Assembly: GCA_032871835.1 (NCBI GenBank) | Contig: CM065300.1 | Span: 8,327,768-8,391,767 of the forward strand | Length of the DNA stretch: 64,000 bases | Reading direction: 5' to 3' | Source: Dipteronia dyeriana | Taxonomy: Eukaryota; Streptophyta; Magnoliopsida; Sapindales; Sapindaceae | Shown: positions 24,955 to 36,996 of the stretch, one piece after another | Layout: each line of letters opens with the position of its first letter | Numbering within the stretch: the first letter of the stretch is position 1 | Notes under the pieces: model-generated | Database searches by the model: none | What the model was told of the DNA's origin: nothing | Seen by the model: the letters and a program-made list of their open reading frames with translations, nothing else | Program-made: the position numbers and the translations under genes

Positions 24955-25295
24955 TGTTAGGGGGGTTTCTTTCGTATTATTTAAAGTTTTAACAGATATG
25001 TGATATAAATAAATAAGGTTAATCTTAATTCCACCAAAACCCTTTTAAGGACAAAACCATCGGATCCAATCAGTCAAAGTGGATAATGCATAATTGGTGA
25101 GGTCTCGTACGCGTTCATAGAATTAGGAGGGGATCAAAAAACAACACATACTAGTCTTGTTTGCAAGCTTATCGTTTGGGGTTTCTTTTATATTAGTTGA
25201 AGTCACCAATAATATGCGGTATTAAAAGTAAGCCTAGTCTTAACTCCACGATAACCTTTTTAATGATAAAACTATGAGACCCAATGAGATAATGA
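24955..25295. repeat. Diverged direct duplication, two ~110-bp copies
   Basis: About 24958-25070 and 25178-25290 share, in the same order, 'ggggtttcttt', 'gtattaa', 'cttaa(t)tccac(c/g)a' and 'aaaaccctttttaa'-like words and 'aaac(c/t)at...ccaat(c/g)ag'. Substitutions are frequent, so it is an old duplication or two remnants of one repeat family. Confidence 0.45.
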
Positions 25296-26680
25296 ATCAA
25301 AATAGATAAAAGTGGTGGATGACAGTCTCATGAGTATGTGGGGAAATTTTGGCATCAAAACCTATGAACAAGAAACAAGTGGATATAGTGAATTGTGGTC
25401 GTGAGTTTGACATAATTAGTCGGATTGTGTTTGATGCACATGAACATGAAACGATAACATGTAATGCCCAAGTACCCTACACAAATAAATAAATACACAA
25501 ATGGTCTCATATGGGTGTCAATTAGGAAAGTTCATATAACATCATGACATGCTTAACAACAAAAGACACGGTACTCAGATCACACATCGGCCTTACATGT
25601 CTGTCAATTAGGAAACTTCGCAGAGCAACACAACATCAAGAAAAACAAAACTTACCTTCCCTACAGGCTACACCACAACACACATATATGTAAAAGCTTG
25701 AGACTTCCCACCCCATTAAAGCACCCCAAAATCCGAGAATCCCAAAAAAAAAAAACCCCCAAGTACTCACAGTCGACAGCAACTCACTAATAATAAAATA
25801 GATACCATATTCTTTCAACAGAGAACTGGCCAAACCCAAGGATGTATATATATATATATGTGATGGTGGTGTACTATGTTTACACATATCAGCAGTGTCA
25901 AGTGTCAACACTCTGACTTTTTTCTTGTCACTTGCGAATAGCAAGAGCATCGTTATAATGATCAATAATAAAGAAAGAATTGCAGCTAGAGTACTTAATT
26001 AAGTTTTGGTCAACCAAGGTTTACTCTATTAAATATTAATCTTGAAAATCTGACAAAAGGACCTCCAGGATTTAATTAGTACTCAATACACATTCATGGA
26101 ATCTCAAGGGTATATTATCATCAGATGATAAGTTCCTTATTATTACTATTAAAATCAATAATTAGCAAAACAATGTTGTGTTTTATTTGATTCTTGGCCT
26201 TGAATAAAGGAGGCACGTGATGACGAGCATGCAGCAGTGGACAATATGATTTAAGCATGGAGTTTTGAAGGCAGAGAATGTGTCAAAAGAGCAAATCCAA
26301 CATTTATTTGGTTTGATTTTTTTGTTTTCGGTGCGTTCTCATGTGAATCCCGCTTTCTAGCTTTATGCTTTTCATGGGACCACTTGGTTGGTTCTTGTCA
26401 ACAAGAACCAACTCTTTCTTTCTCTTTTGTGTAGAAAACTTTGTAAAAGCAGTAGAGGTGTATTTAATTAAGATGATATTGAGATTGTTATAAGATAAGA
26501 GGATGTGTATTAATTGGGCATGTTTGATGCAATCTTAACCGTTTATAATTTGTGTACAACATCAGAGATCTTTCCCCTTTTAAGTATAGATGTTTGTGTA
26601 AGAATTGTGTGATCATATATGGCAATAGTTTTTGATAGATAACCATATCGGGTTTCTTTAAAACCCGTACGGAGCTTTTG
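25296..26680. other. Intergenic DNA, nothing recognised
   Basis: A minus-strand open frame (25636-25965) is hydrophobic and has no domain or supporting context, so it is not called. A (TA)n run lies near 25848-25859. Confidence 0.4.
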
Positions 26681-26681
26681 T

Positions 26682-26842
26682 TTGTAAATTATCTAAAGAT
26701 GAATAAAAATGAAGGCGGTTCAATGATAACCATATTACACCTCATGCTACCATATTAAAATTCAAGTGTTTATTTGTAAATTATCAAAAGATGAACAAAA
26801 ATCAAGGTGGTTCAACGGTAAACCTGTTACACCCACGTCATC
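26682..26842. repeat. Direct duplication, two ~74-bp copies
   Basis: About 26682-26755 and 26769-26842 both read 'tttgtaaattatc-aaagatga-aaaaat-aagg-ggttcaa-ggtaa(a/c)c'. The phrase 'ggttcaacggtaaacctgttacacc' resembles the A-box part of tRNA-derived SINEs. Confidence 0.55.
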
Positions 26843-28035
26843 AGGATTGTAAGTTTGAGTATTATAAGTTTATAATACTTACAAAAAAACATCACCTCTT
26901 AGTATAGTTTTTAGTACACCTCTCATTAGTAGTCGGTTGAGGTTTGAATCTTACCATATATATATTTATTTGATTAAAGTACTAAAAATAAAATAAATAT
27001 ATAAATATTTTTGAATACCTTCAAATGTTTTATACTAGTTGGAAAAAAAAAATAGTAAATCAATAAAACATAGATACATTTCATATTAGGAGTTTCTTAC
27101 CTTGATAATTAGAGACTTCAAAATGGATTTTACAATAAGGATTCAAACTCTAATATTATATATACAATTTCACATTTGTTTGTTAAGCCTCGGAACCTTA
27201 AAGCCGAGAATCGTACTTCGAATTGTATTTATAGAGACTAATCCCATGAGGTCCACCTATGAGTCTATGACCCAACATTGTGCTAACTTTCAAAAAAAAA
27301 AAAAAAAAAAATCAGCATCTTAATTTTGCTTCCTTTACGTTGGTATAATCATTTTAATGTTGCTCCATAATTAGAAGCGGCGACATAAATGTGATTGGGT
27401 GATGAAGACCACGATATCAAACCGTACACGTGTCCTGATGAGGATACACAGATCGATGTTGACGTGTGATGTGAAGGTTCAACAAACCTTGTAATATAAA
27501 CACATTAATAAATTTTCCATTAGCTTTGTCGATGTCCAATCCAATACAACAACTCATCAAAGAACTAAAAATTTATATAAATTTCTGTGAATGGAAACAC
27601 AAGACATGGATTTGAGGGTCCATTTTTGATTATGGACTGTTTACTCAATCCAAATCACGACTTCGCAATATCATTGGTGATGCACGTAGCAGGCATGTGC
27701 GGGTCCATCGAATGCGCTGGACCCGAACCCACCATATAATCCACAGCCTTTTGAATTTGTAGCCCGCCAATTCTTCTTGATTTGAACCGTAAGAGACATT
27801 CTCCATATTACCCTTACATTATAACAAAGTACGAAATATTTATGGGTTAATTGCATTAAATTAACATGGATGGTATTAACCTGTACATAGATTAACAACT
27901 ATAAATATTCTAAAAAAGGAAACTATTAATAACATTAATTATTTTAACCAATGTAATAAATATTTTTTATTTTAAATAAATTTACAGTTGTTAATATGCA
28001 CCCCTAAAACATAGGTTAATACTATTTTTTTTTAT
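26843..28035. other. Intergenic DNA with a possible retroposon tail
   Basis: A run of 18-19 A's at about 27291-27310 follows a moderately complex segment (27100-27290) and could mark the 3' end of a retroposed copy. No protein domain is seen upstream of it. Confidence 0.4.
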
Positions 28036-28215
28036 AAGACTAATACTAAAGATCACAATTTTTCAATCACAGCAAATGTGGCAACTGATGTGTCAAGTAG
28101 TGAGTGGATACATGAATAAATAAGATAGATCATTATTACTGTGTATCCACTCAACAGTTGATACATCAGTTACCACATGTGTTGCGATTGAAAAGTTGTG
28201 ATATATAACATTACT
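28036..28215. mobile_element. Foldback MITE
   Basis: Nearly the whole 180 bp folds on itself. The left arm (28036-28112, containing gatcacaatttttcaatcac and gagtggata) pairs with the right arm (28141-28215, containing gattgaaaagttgtgat and tatccactc), leaving a ~28-bp loop. Substitutions are scattered. Small size, AT-richness and terminal inverted repeats fit a MITE; the superfamily is not assigned because I could not fix a target duplication. Confidence 0.75.
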
Positions 28216-31200
28216 CTTTTAATAAATATGTGTACAACGATGCACATATAACACTTGAATTCAAGAGATTCCGGTATACCCGTGGTCTACTTGGTGTTGA
28301 GCCGGACCACACAAGTAATGATTTTTAATTGAAGTGGTATAATTGTAATTACATTTTTAGGTACTATTTTCCAATTACCACCAACCCTATCTTCCTTCCA
28401 TAATCCATAATAGCACCCATTTGGCCACCAACCAATATTTAACAATTTTGTCAACATCAAGCTGAAAATCAAATGCAATGTAAGACTGTTCATTAGTCGT
28501 CTATAAATTCAGGACCACTGTTTAGTCACTCGGTGTTTAAATATATAAAGGAATTTATAAATAAATACTATTTACGTATTATATACTGTATGGTTTTGTT
28601 AGTTGGGTCAGTCGATGCAATTTTAATGTCAGCGCCTCAGCGGGAGCAGTTACATGCTTACATGCCATTAAACATCGACTTAGGAGTTAAGTCCTACACC
28701 AAATTCCCGTGAACTCTGGACACAGATATTTTACTTTTACAACCTTTGTTTAATGTCAACAAATATTAGGTTAATTACACTCATTTATGATTTCCTTTTG
28801 AATCTAGTAATATTTTAAAAATATATCTCAAATTAAAACAAACATCTCCGGTTATCAATTCAATCCGTTAATTTAAACGGTTGATTAATATTGACCCATG
28901 GAAAACCAAATATTTATCTGACACGTCATCTCAAACATATAAAAAAAATGAAAAAAAATGAAAAAATGAAAAAAAATAAAAAACAAAATAATTAGTTCAT
29001 GGAGGAGGAGCCTCCTCTGTTAACCGTAGAAGGCCAATCTCTTCCGGTTTTAGGAGATCAACGATGATCTCTTTCAATAGGAGAAGGCTGTCAAAGATCT
29101 CTTGTTTCCTTCAATAGTCGAGATTCATGGTTGGTAGATTATTATTATTTTTCAAATTTTGATTTACCAAAATTTAATATAAAAATATTTTATGTTCAGA
29201 TGATGTGATAAGGGTATATTTGATTGTCTAAGGTTCCAGGTTAATCGGAGATTAACTTGATGGTAAGAGGTTTTCGTGTTAATTTATGCCATCATTTGAA
29301 ATATCACTAGATTTATTAAACTAATGTTAACCTATGCCCGTAGGGCACATGTTAACAGTTGATTTACTTAAAATATAAAACATTTATTATATATGTAAAT
29401 TTATTACATCGACTAAAACAATTAATACAATTAATAGTTTCCGTTTTTAGAATATTTGTAATCGTTAACTTTTACCTCAAACACTGTCATCTATAAATTA
29501 TATATATTAAAATTCGAGCCCCATATCCTTAATATGGAAGAAAATATAAACACCATCTCCGATTGATATATACCCGTTATAGAAACTCAGTAATTTGAAG
29601 TATGTAATATTTTTTTAGTGTGCTAATTTATAATGATAGTATATTGCATGACATTTAGACATGACTAGGACCGGACTGGGAAGAATATTTTTTGTTTTTG
29701 TTTTCTTGTCTCAAATTGTTTTTACAATTATATATTTATATATTTGTATGTTGGGTATATTTTTTTCAAAATAGTATCTCAATAACGAACGAATTTGATA
29801 CTAAAAGTCTAAAACTATATTGAAAGCAAATCCCCAACAACATGGAACTTTTTTGTTGCTCTCTTGTAAACGGATTATAATATTTCTGTTTTATCTTTGT
29901 CATGTAATGTATCAATTACGGTTTTAATATAAATATTATTTTTTACCCAATTAATAATTTTTTTTTTTAGGATTGTAATATTATTTTTTCTTATAATTAA
30001 TATAACAATATATGTTTTTAGGTCACATTTAATTATTTTTCATGACCATATTATTCGTTATTAAATTGCTAATAAATCTCATAATTTTCCGTTTGAGTTT
30101 ATGAGATGTTATTCACTAATACATATTTAAAGCAGTTGACAGTTTTAGAGATTCTTTTTTACTGCAAAAACAGTGACAAAATAGAAATTGAACTGGTAAA
30201 CTAAAAATAAAAAAAATCACTTCACTAGAAATCACACAAAATTTAATTAGGAAAAAAAGACAGTGGAAATTCCAAGTAGAAAGAATATCTAATTTATTAT
30301 GTTTGATATTCGATGGTCCCCACGTGTAAAATGTGCGTGGTATGGAAAATTTAATGTTTAAATAAAAATTATTTATACTTTTTTTTTTCATTACAATTTG
30401 AATTCAAGCTACAATATTAAATAAATAAATATTTCGAATCAAAACCAACGATTTAATAAAAACACACAATAAATGTGAATACTAATTATTAGTATTAATG
30501 TACATAATTCAAGATTAATTTTATTCGTATAAAAATTATACTAAGATCACAATTAAAAATAAATTTTAATATTAAAAAGATATGCATCGGTTACAAATAT
30601 TATTTGATCGATATTTTTTTACATTTATAAAAATGGGTTTTAGAGTTGTGTAATAAGAAGTGATTTTGTTAACAAAATATATTAAAAAGGGTTCGGTTAA
30701 TATACAGGATTGTATAGTTGTTGGATCAATTTCTAATATTTAGATTTCTATCCAATGATTTATAAAAATTAAATATTTAAAAAATAAATAAAAAGGAAAC
30801 TAAATCTCTCATATAAATATATAACTGTCCATTAACATTAAACAATTCTAATAAAGGGATAAATAATCTCTATAGAAAGCGTCCCAAAAAAACTTCCATA
30901 ATTTTCTTTTATAATTCTATAAGGTCCTGTAACTGTAACGTAGTAACAAAATTAAGATCTTAATTATATTTATTTGTCTAGACTAAACTTGACTTGAGAA
31001 GCACTCCAGGTATAAAAACTTTGCAATTGTTTTTTTTTTTTTAAGAATAAAACAAAAAAAGGAGGAAAAACTAAAAGTAAAATTGATCCCCTCCTAAAAT
31101 GTACTTAGACCTAAATCGAGTGTCAGTACTCAGTAGCAAAAAAGCTTTAAAATCCAAAATACCCTTGATTACAGTATCATTAATCATTAATTACCACACA

Positions 31201-31610
31201 GCTTTGATAATCGTTTGATCGGACTTTTTATGGACTAAAAAACTTTATATATTTTTTAAATCTATTTAAATTTGATAGACATTAATAGAATTTAAACCTT
31301 TATTAGATTAAAATACGTCGAGATAAACTTTTTTAAATAAATATTTTTTTAAAAAAATTATACCAACTATATAATTATTATCTTTTATTCTTTAAAAATA
31401 TATATATATATATATATATTTTTTTTTTCTAATAGAAATATTATAAGTAGAACTTATATCCGGAGAGGCTCGACTCAGCCAAACACTTAACAAACAGGCT
31501 TTTAAATTCCCATCAGAGAAAAAAAGAAATAGAAAAGAAAATATTCGTGGAACCAGTAAAGTAAGGAGAAGATCCGAGTATCAACAAACAACAGTCTGGG
31601 GGAGCGTTAC
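28216..31610. other. Intergenic AT-rich DNA
   Basis: Low-complexity sequence with A- and T-tracts, a (TA)n run at about 31398-31418 and short purine-rich segments near 28940-28985. No sustained open frame with a recognisable domain, no tRNA-like B box and no CRISPR-like array. Confidence 0.45.
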
Positions 31611-32092
31611 TTTATTTAAAGTGAGGAACAGAAGAAGAGAGCAGCAAATAGTTTTTTTTGAGAGAGAGAGATGCAACATACATAGTAATAGTAATAGAGA
31701 GATCGAGAGACAGCTGTTACAGTCTTACAGAGGTGGTGGGGTTATGTGGTAGGGTCTCTTCATGAATTTTTGTGGGTTATCTTCACGAGAAAAATAATAG
31801 TCCAACACTCGCACAAACAAGCAAACAAACACATTCCCGCCTTCCCGCTCCTGCTTGAATTTCATCTCTTTAGAAGTAGTTGTGGACCTGTGGTAGTGGT
31901 AGTACTAGTACACAGACAACCTCACTTCATGACTTCTTGAGAGAGAGAGAGAGAGAGACGAAGAAAAAGATTCGACACCCCAACAAAAGTTTGATGTAGA
32001 GATAGATTGTGTGTGTGTGAATGAATGAGTGAGAGTGAGAGTGCGAGAGAGTAAGTTTGTGTGAGATATATGGAGGTGTTTCCTGTTTAAAC
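31611..32092 (+). promoter_or_regulatory. 5' leader of the CXC-domain gene, rich in GA repeats and tiny uORFs
   Basis: The region is purine/GT-rich, with gagagagaga runs at 31660-31670 and 31940-31958 and a GT run near 32010-32019. It carries at least seven short upstream ORFs: 31744-31752, 31762-31797, 31929-31940, a start-stop at 31994-31999, 32021-32032, 32025-32054 and 32070-32090. The last ends two bases before the main ATG. Which of these are transcribed depends on the start site, which I cannot place. A strong donor-like GTAAGT lies at 32051-32056. Confidence 0.5.
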
Positions 32093-35000
32093 ATGGACAC
32101 CCCGGAGAAGGCAACCCAGATCGCTACTCCACTCTCTAAATTCGAGGTGATTTTTTTTTTTTTTTTTTCTGTTTTGTGTGTATTTGTTTTGGTTGTTCTG
32201 TGTGGTTTTTGATGCATGTGGTTTGGTTTTGTTAACCGTTCTGGTTTTGATGGATTTGGTTTTTTTGGTTTTTTGAATTGGGTGTTTTTGGAGGGAATTC
32301 TTGTGTTTCTTGGTTATGAATTTTGGAAAGTGGGTTTGATTTGAGCGAATTGTTGATTTGCAGTTCATTTTGATGTAGATCTTCAATTCAACTTAAGTTA
32401 TATTTGGTCATATGCTGCATTCTGCTTTCTGGGTTATCATTGTTTTGAGGTTTAGTGTTTTGTGTGGATGCCGCTGTTTGCTGTGTTTATACTAAAAAAA
32501 ATTCATCACAGGTTCTTTTGTTGAATAGGTTTTTCCTTCTACTAGATCAATTTTAGTAGCTGTAACAGAGGAGAAACCTAAAATTTTATCGAATCATTTT
32601 ACGAATCTCCTACATGGAAATTGCTTGATGTTTAATTGTTTACTTATTGCCTGTTGGTAATTGCTACATTTAAGATTTGCTAACCAGGGTTTTTTTGAAA
32701 CCAATTTCCTCCCAGAATTTGCAGAATTTATTTAATATTTAATATTTTTATTTATTTGGGATAAATCATCCTGAGTCTCTTAAATCTGTTATGAGAAGAG
32801 AGTATTTATTTCTAATTAACATTCCATTTTTATTTTTGTTATGATAGTTTTTGATGGTCATGTTGTGAATATCTGATCTAGAGTATAAGATATCCTGAAT
32901 GTACCAGTGGTTGATGGAATGATGCTTGAGATCTTTTTTTTTTTTTTTTTGACTATTCTTTTAGTTTTGATCAATTTACCTGTCGCCTTAAGATTCAGTA
33001 TTTGTCTTTAGTATACATGTTTAACACTTGAAAGATCTTTGTTTCTCTGTTTGCAGGATTCTCCTGTCTTTAACTATATTAATAGTCTTTCTCCTATCAA
33101 GCCAGTTAAGTCCATACCCATTACTCAGACATTCAATTCCTTGAATTTTTCATCCCTTCCATCCATATTCACTTCGCCTCATGTAATCGCTCACAGGGAA
33201 ACTAGATTCCTGAAAAGGTACTTGACCATATTTCTTGATTGTTCGTGCTAATTCTTTGACTATGTTGTCAAGCTTCTCATTTTATTTAACTTGTTACTTG
33301 TTTCTTCTTTTCTTTCTTTGCAGGAATAACTGTTCAGATTCATCAAAAGCCGGGTCTTCTTCTGAAAATGGGAATAAAGTATGTACAGATGATGGGGTGG
33401 CGATGGATGCATCTCAGCTTTATGATAACTCTGCTCAACTACAGGAAAATTTTGATGCTGGGGTTTCGATTGAAGAAGATTCCGTTGAACCTTCCGGTGA
33501 TTCAAAGTTTGTGATCGAGCTGCCACGTGCCTTGAAATATGATTGTGGTAGCCCTGGCTGCAGTTCAACACCTTGTTCTGTTATCGAGGCAAATTGTGTG
33601 TCAGAGCAGGCTGGAACATCTGCTTCAGTTGTGCCATTTGTCGAAAAGGACTCTGAAAATGGTTCATTCGAAGATGAAGTGCATCTACAGGGCGCATCCC
33701 AGATTGAGCAAAAAAAAGAAGAGGTAGGATGTGACTGGGAGAGTTTAATTTCAGATGCTCAAGACCTGTTGATTTTCCATTACCCCAACGAGTCAGAGGC
33801 TTTTAAGGGCCTAATTCAGAAATCAATGGACCCCGGGGCTAGATTTTGCACTTCTCTTGTGACGCAGTTCTCGCAAAATGACCTTAGTGGGGAGCCAAAA
33901 CGGCAAATGGTTGATTCAGTTGGTTGTAGTCAACACCATGAAATGATGGAAGGTCTATCTGCTCAACCTGGAGAAACCAGTGAGCTGAAGGAAATAAATG
34001 AGATAGAAGACAACCTTGTTAATGATGATCTAAATAATTGCTTAACTGGGAATCCTAGCGAGAACGTGGGCGATGACGTCGGAGTATGTGTTCAAGCCGC
34101 ATGTAAGGTAAAAGTTGCCAACTTTTTTCTGTTGGGCACTTCCACTTCATTAATGTGCTATCATTCTTTTCTTCAACTTCATTGCATGTGAAACCATTAT
34201 TTGTCATGGAAACATTAATACACTAATTACCATTGTTGAAATTTGAGCATCAGTACTGAGAATGTACTTACAATTTAATGCGAAGGAAAGCCTAAATTAG
34301 CTGTCTACTTTAATATTCATCTGCATTAGGAAGAGTCTCTTGTCACCCTCCCTTCAAACATGAATTAAGAATTTAAGAGTAACATCGATGTTAATCGGTA
34401 GACCTGGATTTTGATTCTCTCTCTCTTATATATATATATATAAATGGTTATAACATTGTCGTCAACTGAAGGTATCACTTTTGCATTAACAGTCATTGAT
34501 ATTTTTGAGATTTGTCTGTGCAGAACTGTTATGTCATTTTCTTAGCATTTATAATTTGAGAACAATGTGGATATTTATAAACATTTCAAGTGATTTTGTC
34601 TCGTATGCAGCGTGTTCCTACTTTGCATCGTGGTATGCTGAGGCGCTGTCTAGATTTTGAACGGGTGGCTCGGAGGAAGAACTTAAATGACGGTTCAAAT
34701 TGTAGTTCTTCTATAATATTGCAATCCAATGAGAAAATAGCCTCTGAAGATAATCAACTGGAGACCCTTATGCCTACCAGTGATTCTCCTCGGTGCATTT
34801 TGCCTGGAATTGGTTTGCACTTGAATGCTTTAACATTAGCTTCACTGCCTTCACAGGACAACAAAAATTTCAGGCTTGAAATATTTTCTAGACAGCTAAG
34901 TTTGCCCACCTCTACTGCCTCCATTCATTCTCCTGAAAGTGGTCAAGAACCAGTTCAAGATTCTTTGACTTCAGCTGCTGCTGAAAGAGACATGGTTCCT

Positions 35001-36989
35001 GTTGATGATGAAGTTCCGCTGGCAGAAGATGCTTCTCAGACATCTGCATATTTAGTTGGTGAAGAGTCTAATCTGAATAGCCCCAAGAAGAAAAGGCATG
35101 TGCTCTTGACTATGATATTTATTTAATATCATTCCATTATGTTTTTCATCTTAGTGCATTTTTTGTTTCTAACTGTTACTTTATGGTTTCGAATTGGACT
35201 CCAGGCGTCGGATGGAACTGGCAGGAGAGAGTGAGTCTGCTTGCAAGCGCTGCAATTGTAAAAAGTCCAAGTGTTTGAAACTGTAAGTTCTGATTTCTTT
35301 ACTGTTTTGACTTAGGGATCAAAGTTTCAGGCCCAAATGTGCCTGCTGCAGATGGTTAGTATTTGACTTGTTTTTATTTTCTAGTTTATGGGTCAAATTA
35401 TTGCACTTATATCATGTTATAAATTTTCATAGATACTTCAGCTGTGAACTGTTATCTCCTTAAAAGAATATTTGTTAACAGAACTTGAAAATCCGTTAAC
35501 AACAACAATTAAGTTTGTGTTGCTTCTTGATGTCTCAGGATCTGCTGCCCTCTTGACTAAGTGAACCCTACTTGTGCTACCCCCTTCCTCTCTGTTTCTC
35601 ATTCCTACCTTAATTTTATTTTCGATTGTATTGCTTCTATTTCTGTTACCTGCTTTTACATGTCATGAATGCACAGATAACCAAACGAACGGAAACGTAA
35701 GATAATCTATTTATTTACCTACACGTGTTATGCTTCTCAATCTTCTTTTGCCTTTTTGTATGCAGTTACTGTGAATGCTTTGCTGCTGGAGTCTATTGTA
35801 TAGAACCATGTTCATGTCAAGATTGCTTCAACAAGCCTATTCATGAAGATACTGTTCTTGCAACTCGCAAACAGATCGAGTCTCGAAACCCGCTTGCGTT
35901 TGCTCCTAAAGTGATTAGGAACTCCGATTCTGTACCTGAACATGGGGTTAGATTATGACACTGACCATACTCTCTCTGATTACTAAGCAATTTCAAGCTG
36001 CTACTTAACCTTATTGTTAGTTACACTTGCAGGATGAATCTAGCAAAACTCCAGCTTCAGCTAGACATAAAAGAGGATGCAACTGCAAAAAATCAAGTTG
36101 CCTTAAGAAATACTGTGAATGCTATCAGGTTGGAGTTTGACTCCTTGATATATTCTTTATGCTTTTGATCTGCTATATAAAGTGTTTGATGGACTGATTT
36201 GCTTTTTCTCCATAGGGTGGTGTTGGATGCTCCATTAACTGCAGATGCGAAGGGTGTAAGAATACCTTCGGTCGAAAGGATGGTCAGTCTGCATTTAATT
36301 TTGTCCACTTTTTTGTGTTTCCATGAATGGTCATGCAAGCGGGGAATGTTTATGTGATTTAGGCTAATATTTCTTTACCTTTTGTTGTTATTCGGAATTC
36401 AGGGTCAGCAACAATAGATACAGAAGCTGAACACGAAGAAGAAGAAGAATCAGAGACATGTGAAAAGAGTGGAGTGGATCCAATTCTACAGAGAACTGAA
36501 ATTTCTAATAATGAAGAGCAGAATCCAGGTTCTGCTCTTCCCACGACACCGTTACAATTTTCCAGGTCTGATTTCTTATCCGTTAGTTGCCTTGTAAAGT
36601 TACAGTCATGGTTTTTTAGCTTCTAATTATACTTGTGTTGCAGACCATTGGTTCAGCAGCCATTTTCATCTAAGTTCAAACCACCGCGGTCTTTACTCTC
36701 TATCGGATCCTCCACTGCATTCTATACCGGTCTGAATTATGGAAAACCTAGTATTATCCGATCACAACCCAAGTTTGAGAAGCGTCTCCAAACTGCACCA
36801 GAAGAAGAAATGCCTGAGATTCTACGAGGCAACAGCTCTCCTGGCTCTGGTGTCAAGACTGTTTCTCCCAACAGCAAGAGGGTGTCTCCACCAAACAATG
36901 TCTTGGGGGCATCCCCTAGTCGTCGGAGTGGCCGGAAGTTGATATTACAGTCTATACCTTCGTTTCCTTCGCTGACTCCACAGTACTGA
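32093..36989 (+). CDS. TCX2-like: TSO1/tesmin-like CXC-domain protein (TCX family)
   Basis: Nuclear DNA-binding regulator of the CXC/tesmin family. Relatives are the DNA-binding part of DREAM/MuvB-type cell-cycle repressor complexes, and Arabidopsis TSO1 controls meristem and floral cell division. Exons: 32093-32146, 33057-33217, 33324-34107, 34611-35095, 35205-35282, 35766-35946, 36033-36128, 36216-36282, 36403-36565, 36644-36989; 804 residues. The N-terminus has the family's [19 protein letters not shown] motif (~17-36). CXC1 begins [11 protein letters not shown] (~508), the RNPLAFAPK linker follows, and CXC2 begins [17 protein letters not shown] (~595). A Ser/Arg/Lys-rich tail ends SLTPQY. 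All introns are GT-AG except intron 4, which must start with GC for the frame to join (see findings). Slightly longer than TSO1 (~700), mainly through the acidic N-terminal region. Confidence 0.92.
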
Positions 36990-36990
36990 A

Positions 36991-36996
36991 AATAAA
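36991..36996 (+). terminator. AATAAA two bases after the CXC-gene stop codon
   Basis: A canonical AATAAA follows the TGA at 36987-36989 almost immediately. It may be too close to the stop to be the main signal; AT-rich candidates near 37075-37085 (taataatatgatg) are likelier near-upstream elements. Confidence 0.3.

Noticed and set aside
31905..32386. Overlapping minus-strand open frames across the CXC-gene leader
   Set aside because: They translate GA, GT and A/T-tract repeats into low-complexity Ser/Leu/Thr/Lys strings; they are mirror images of the leader and of intron 1.
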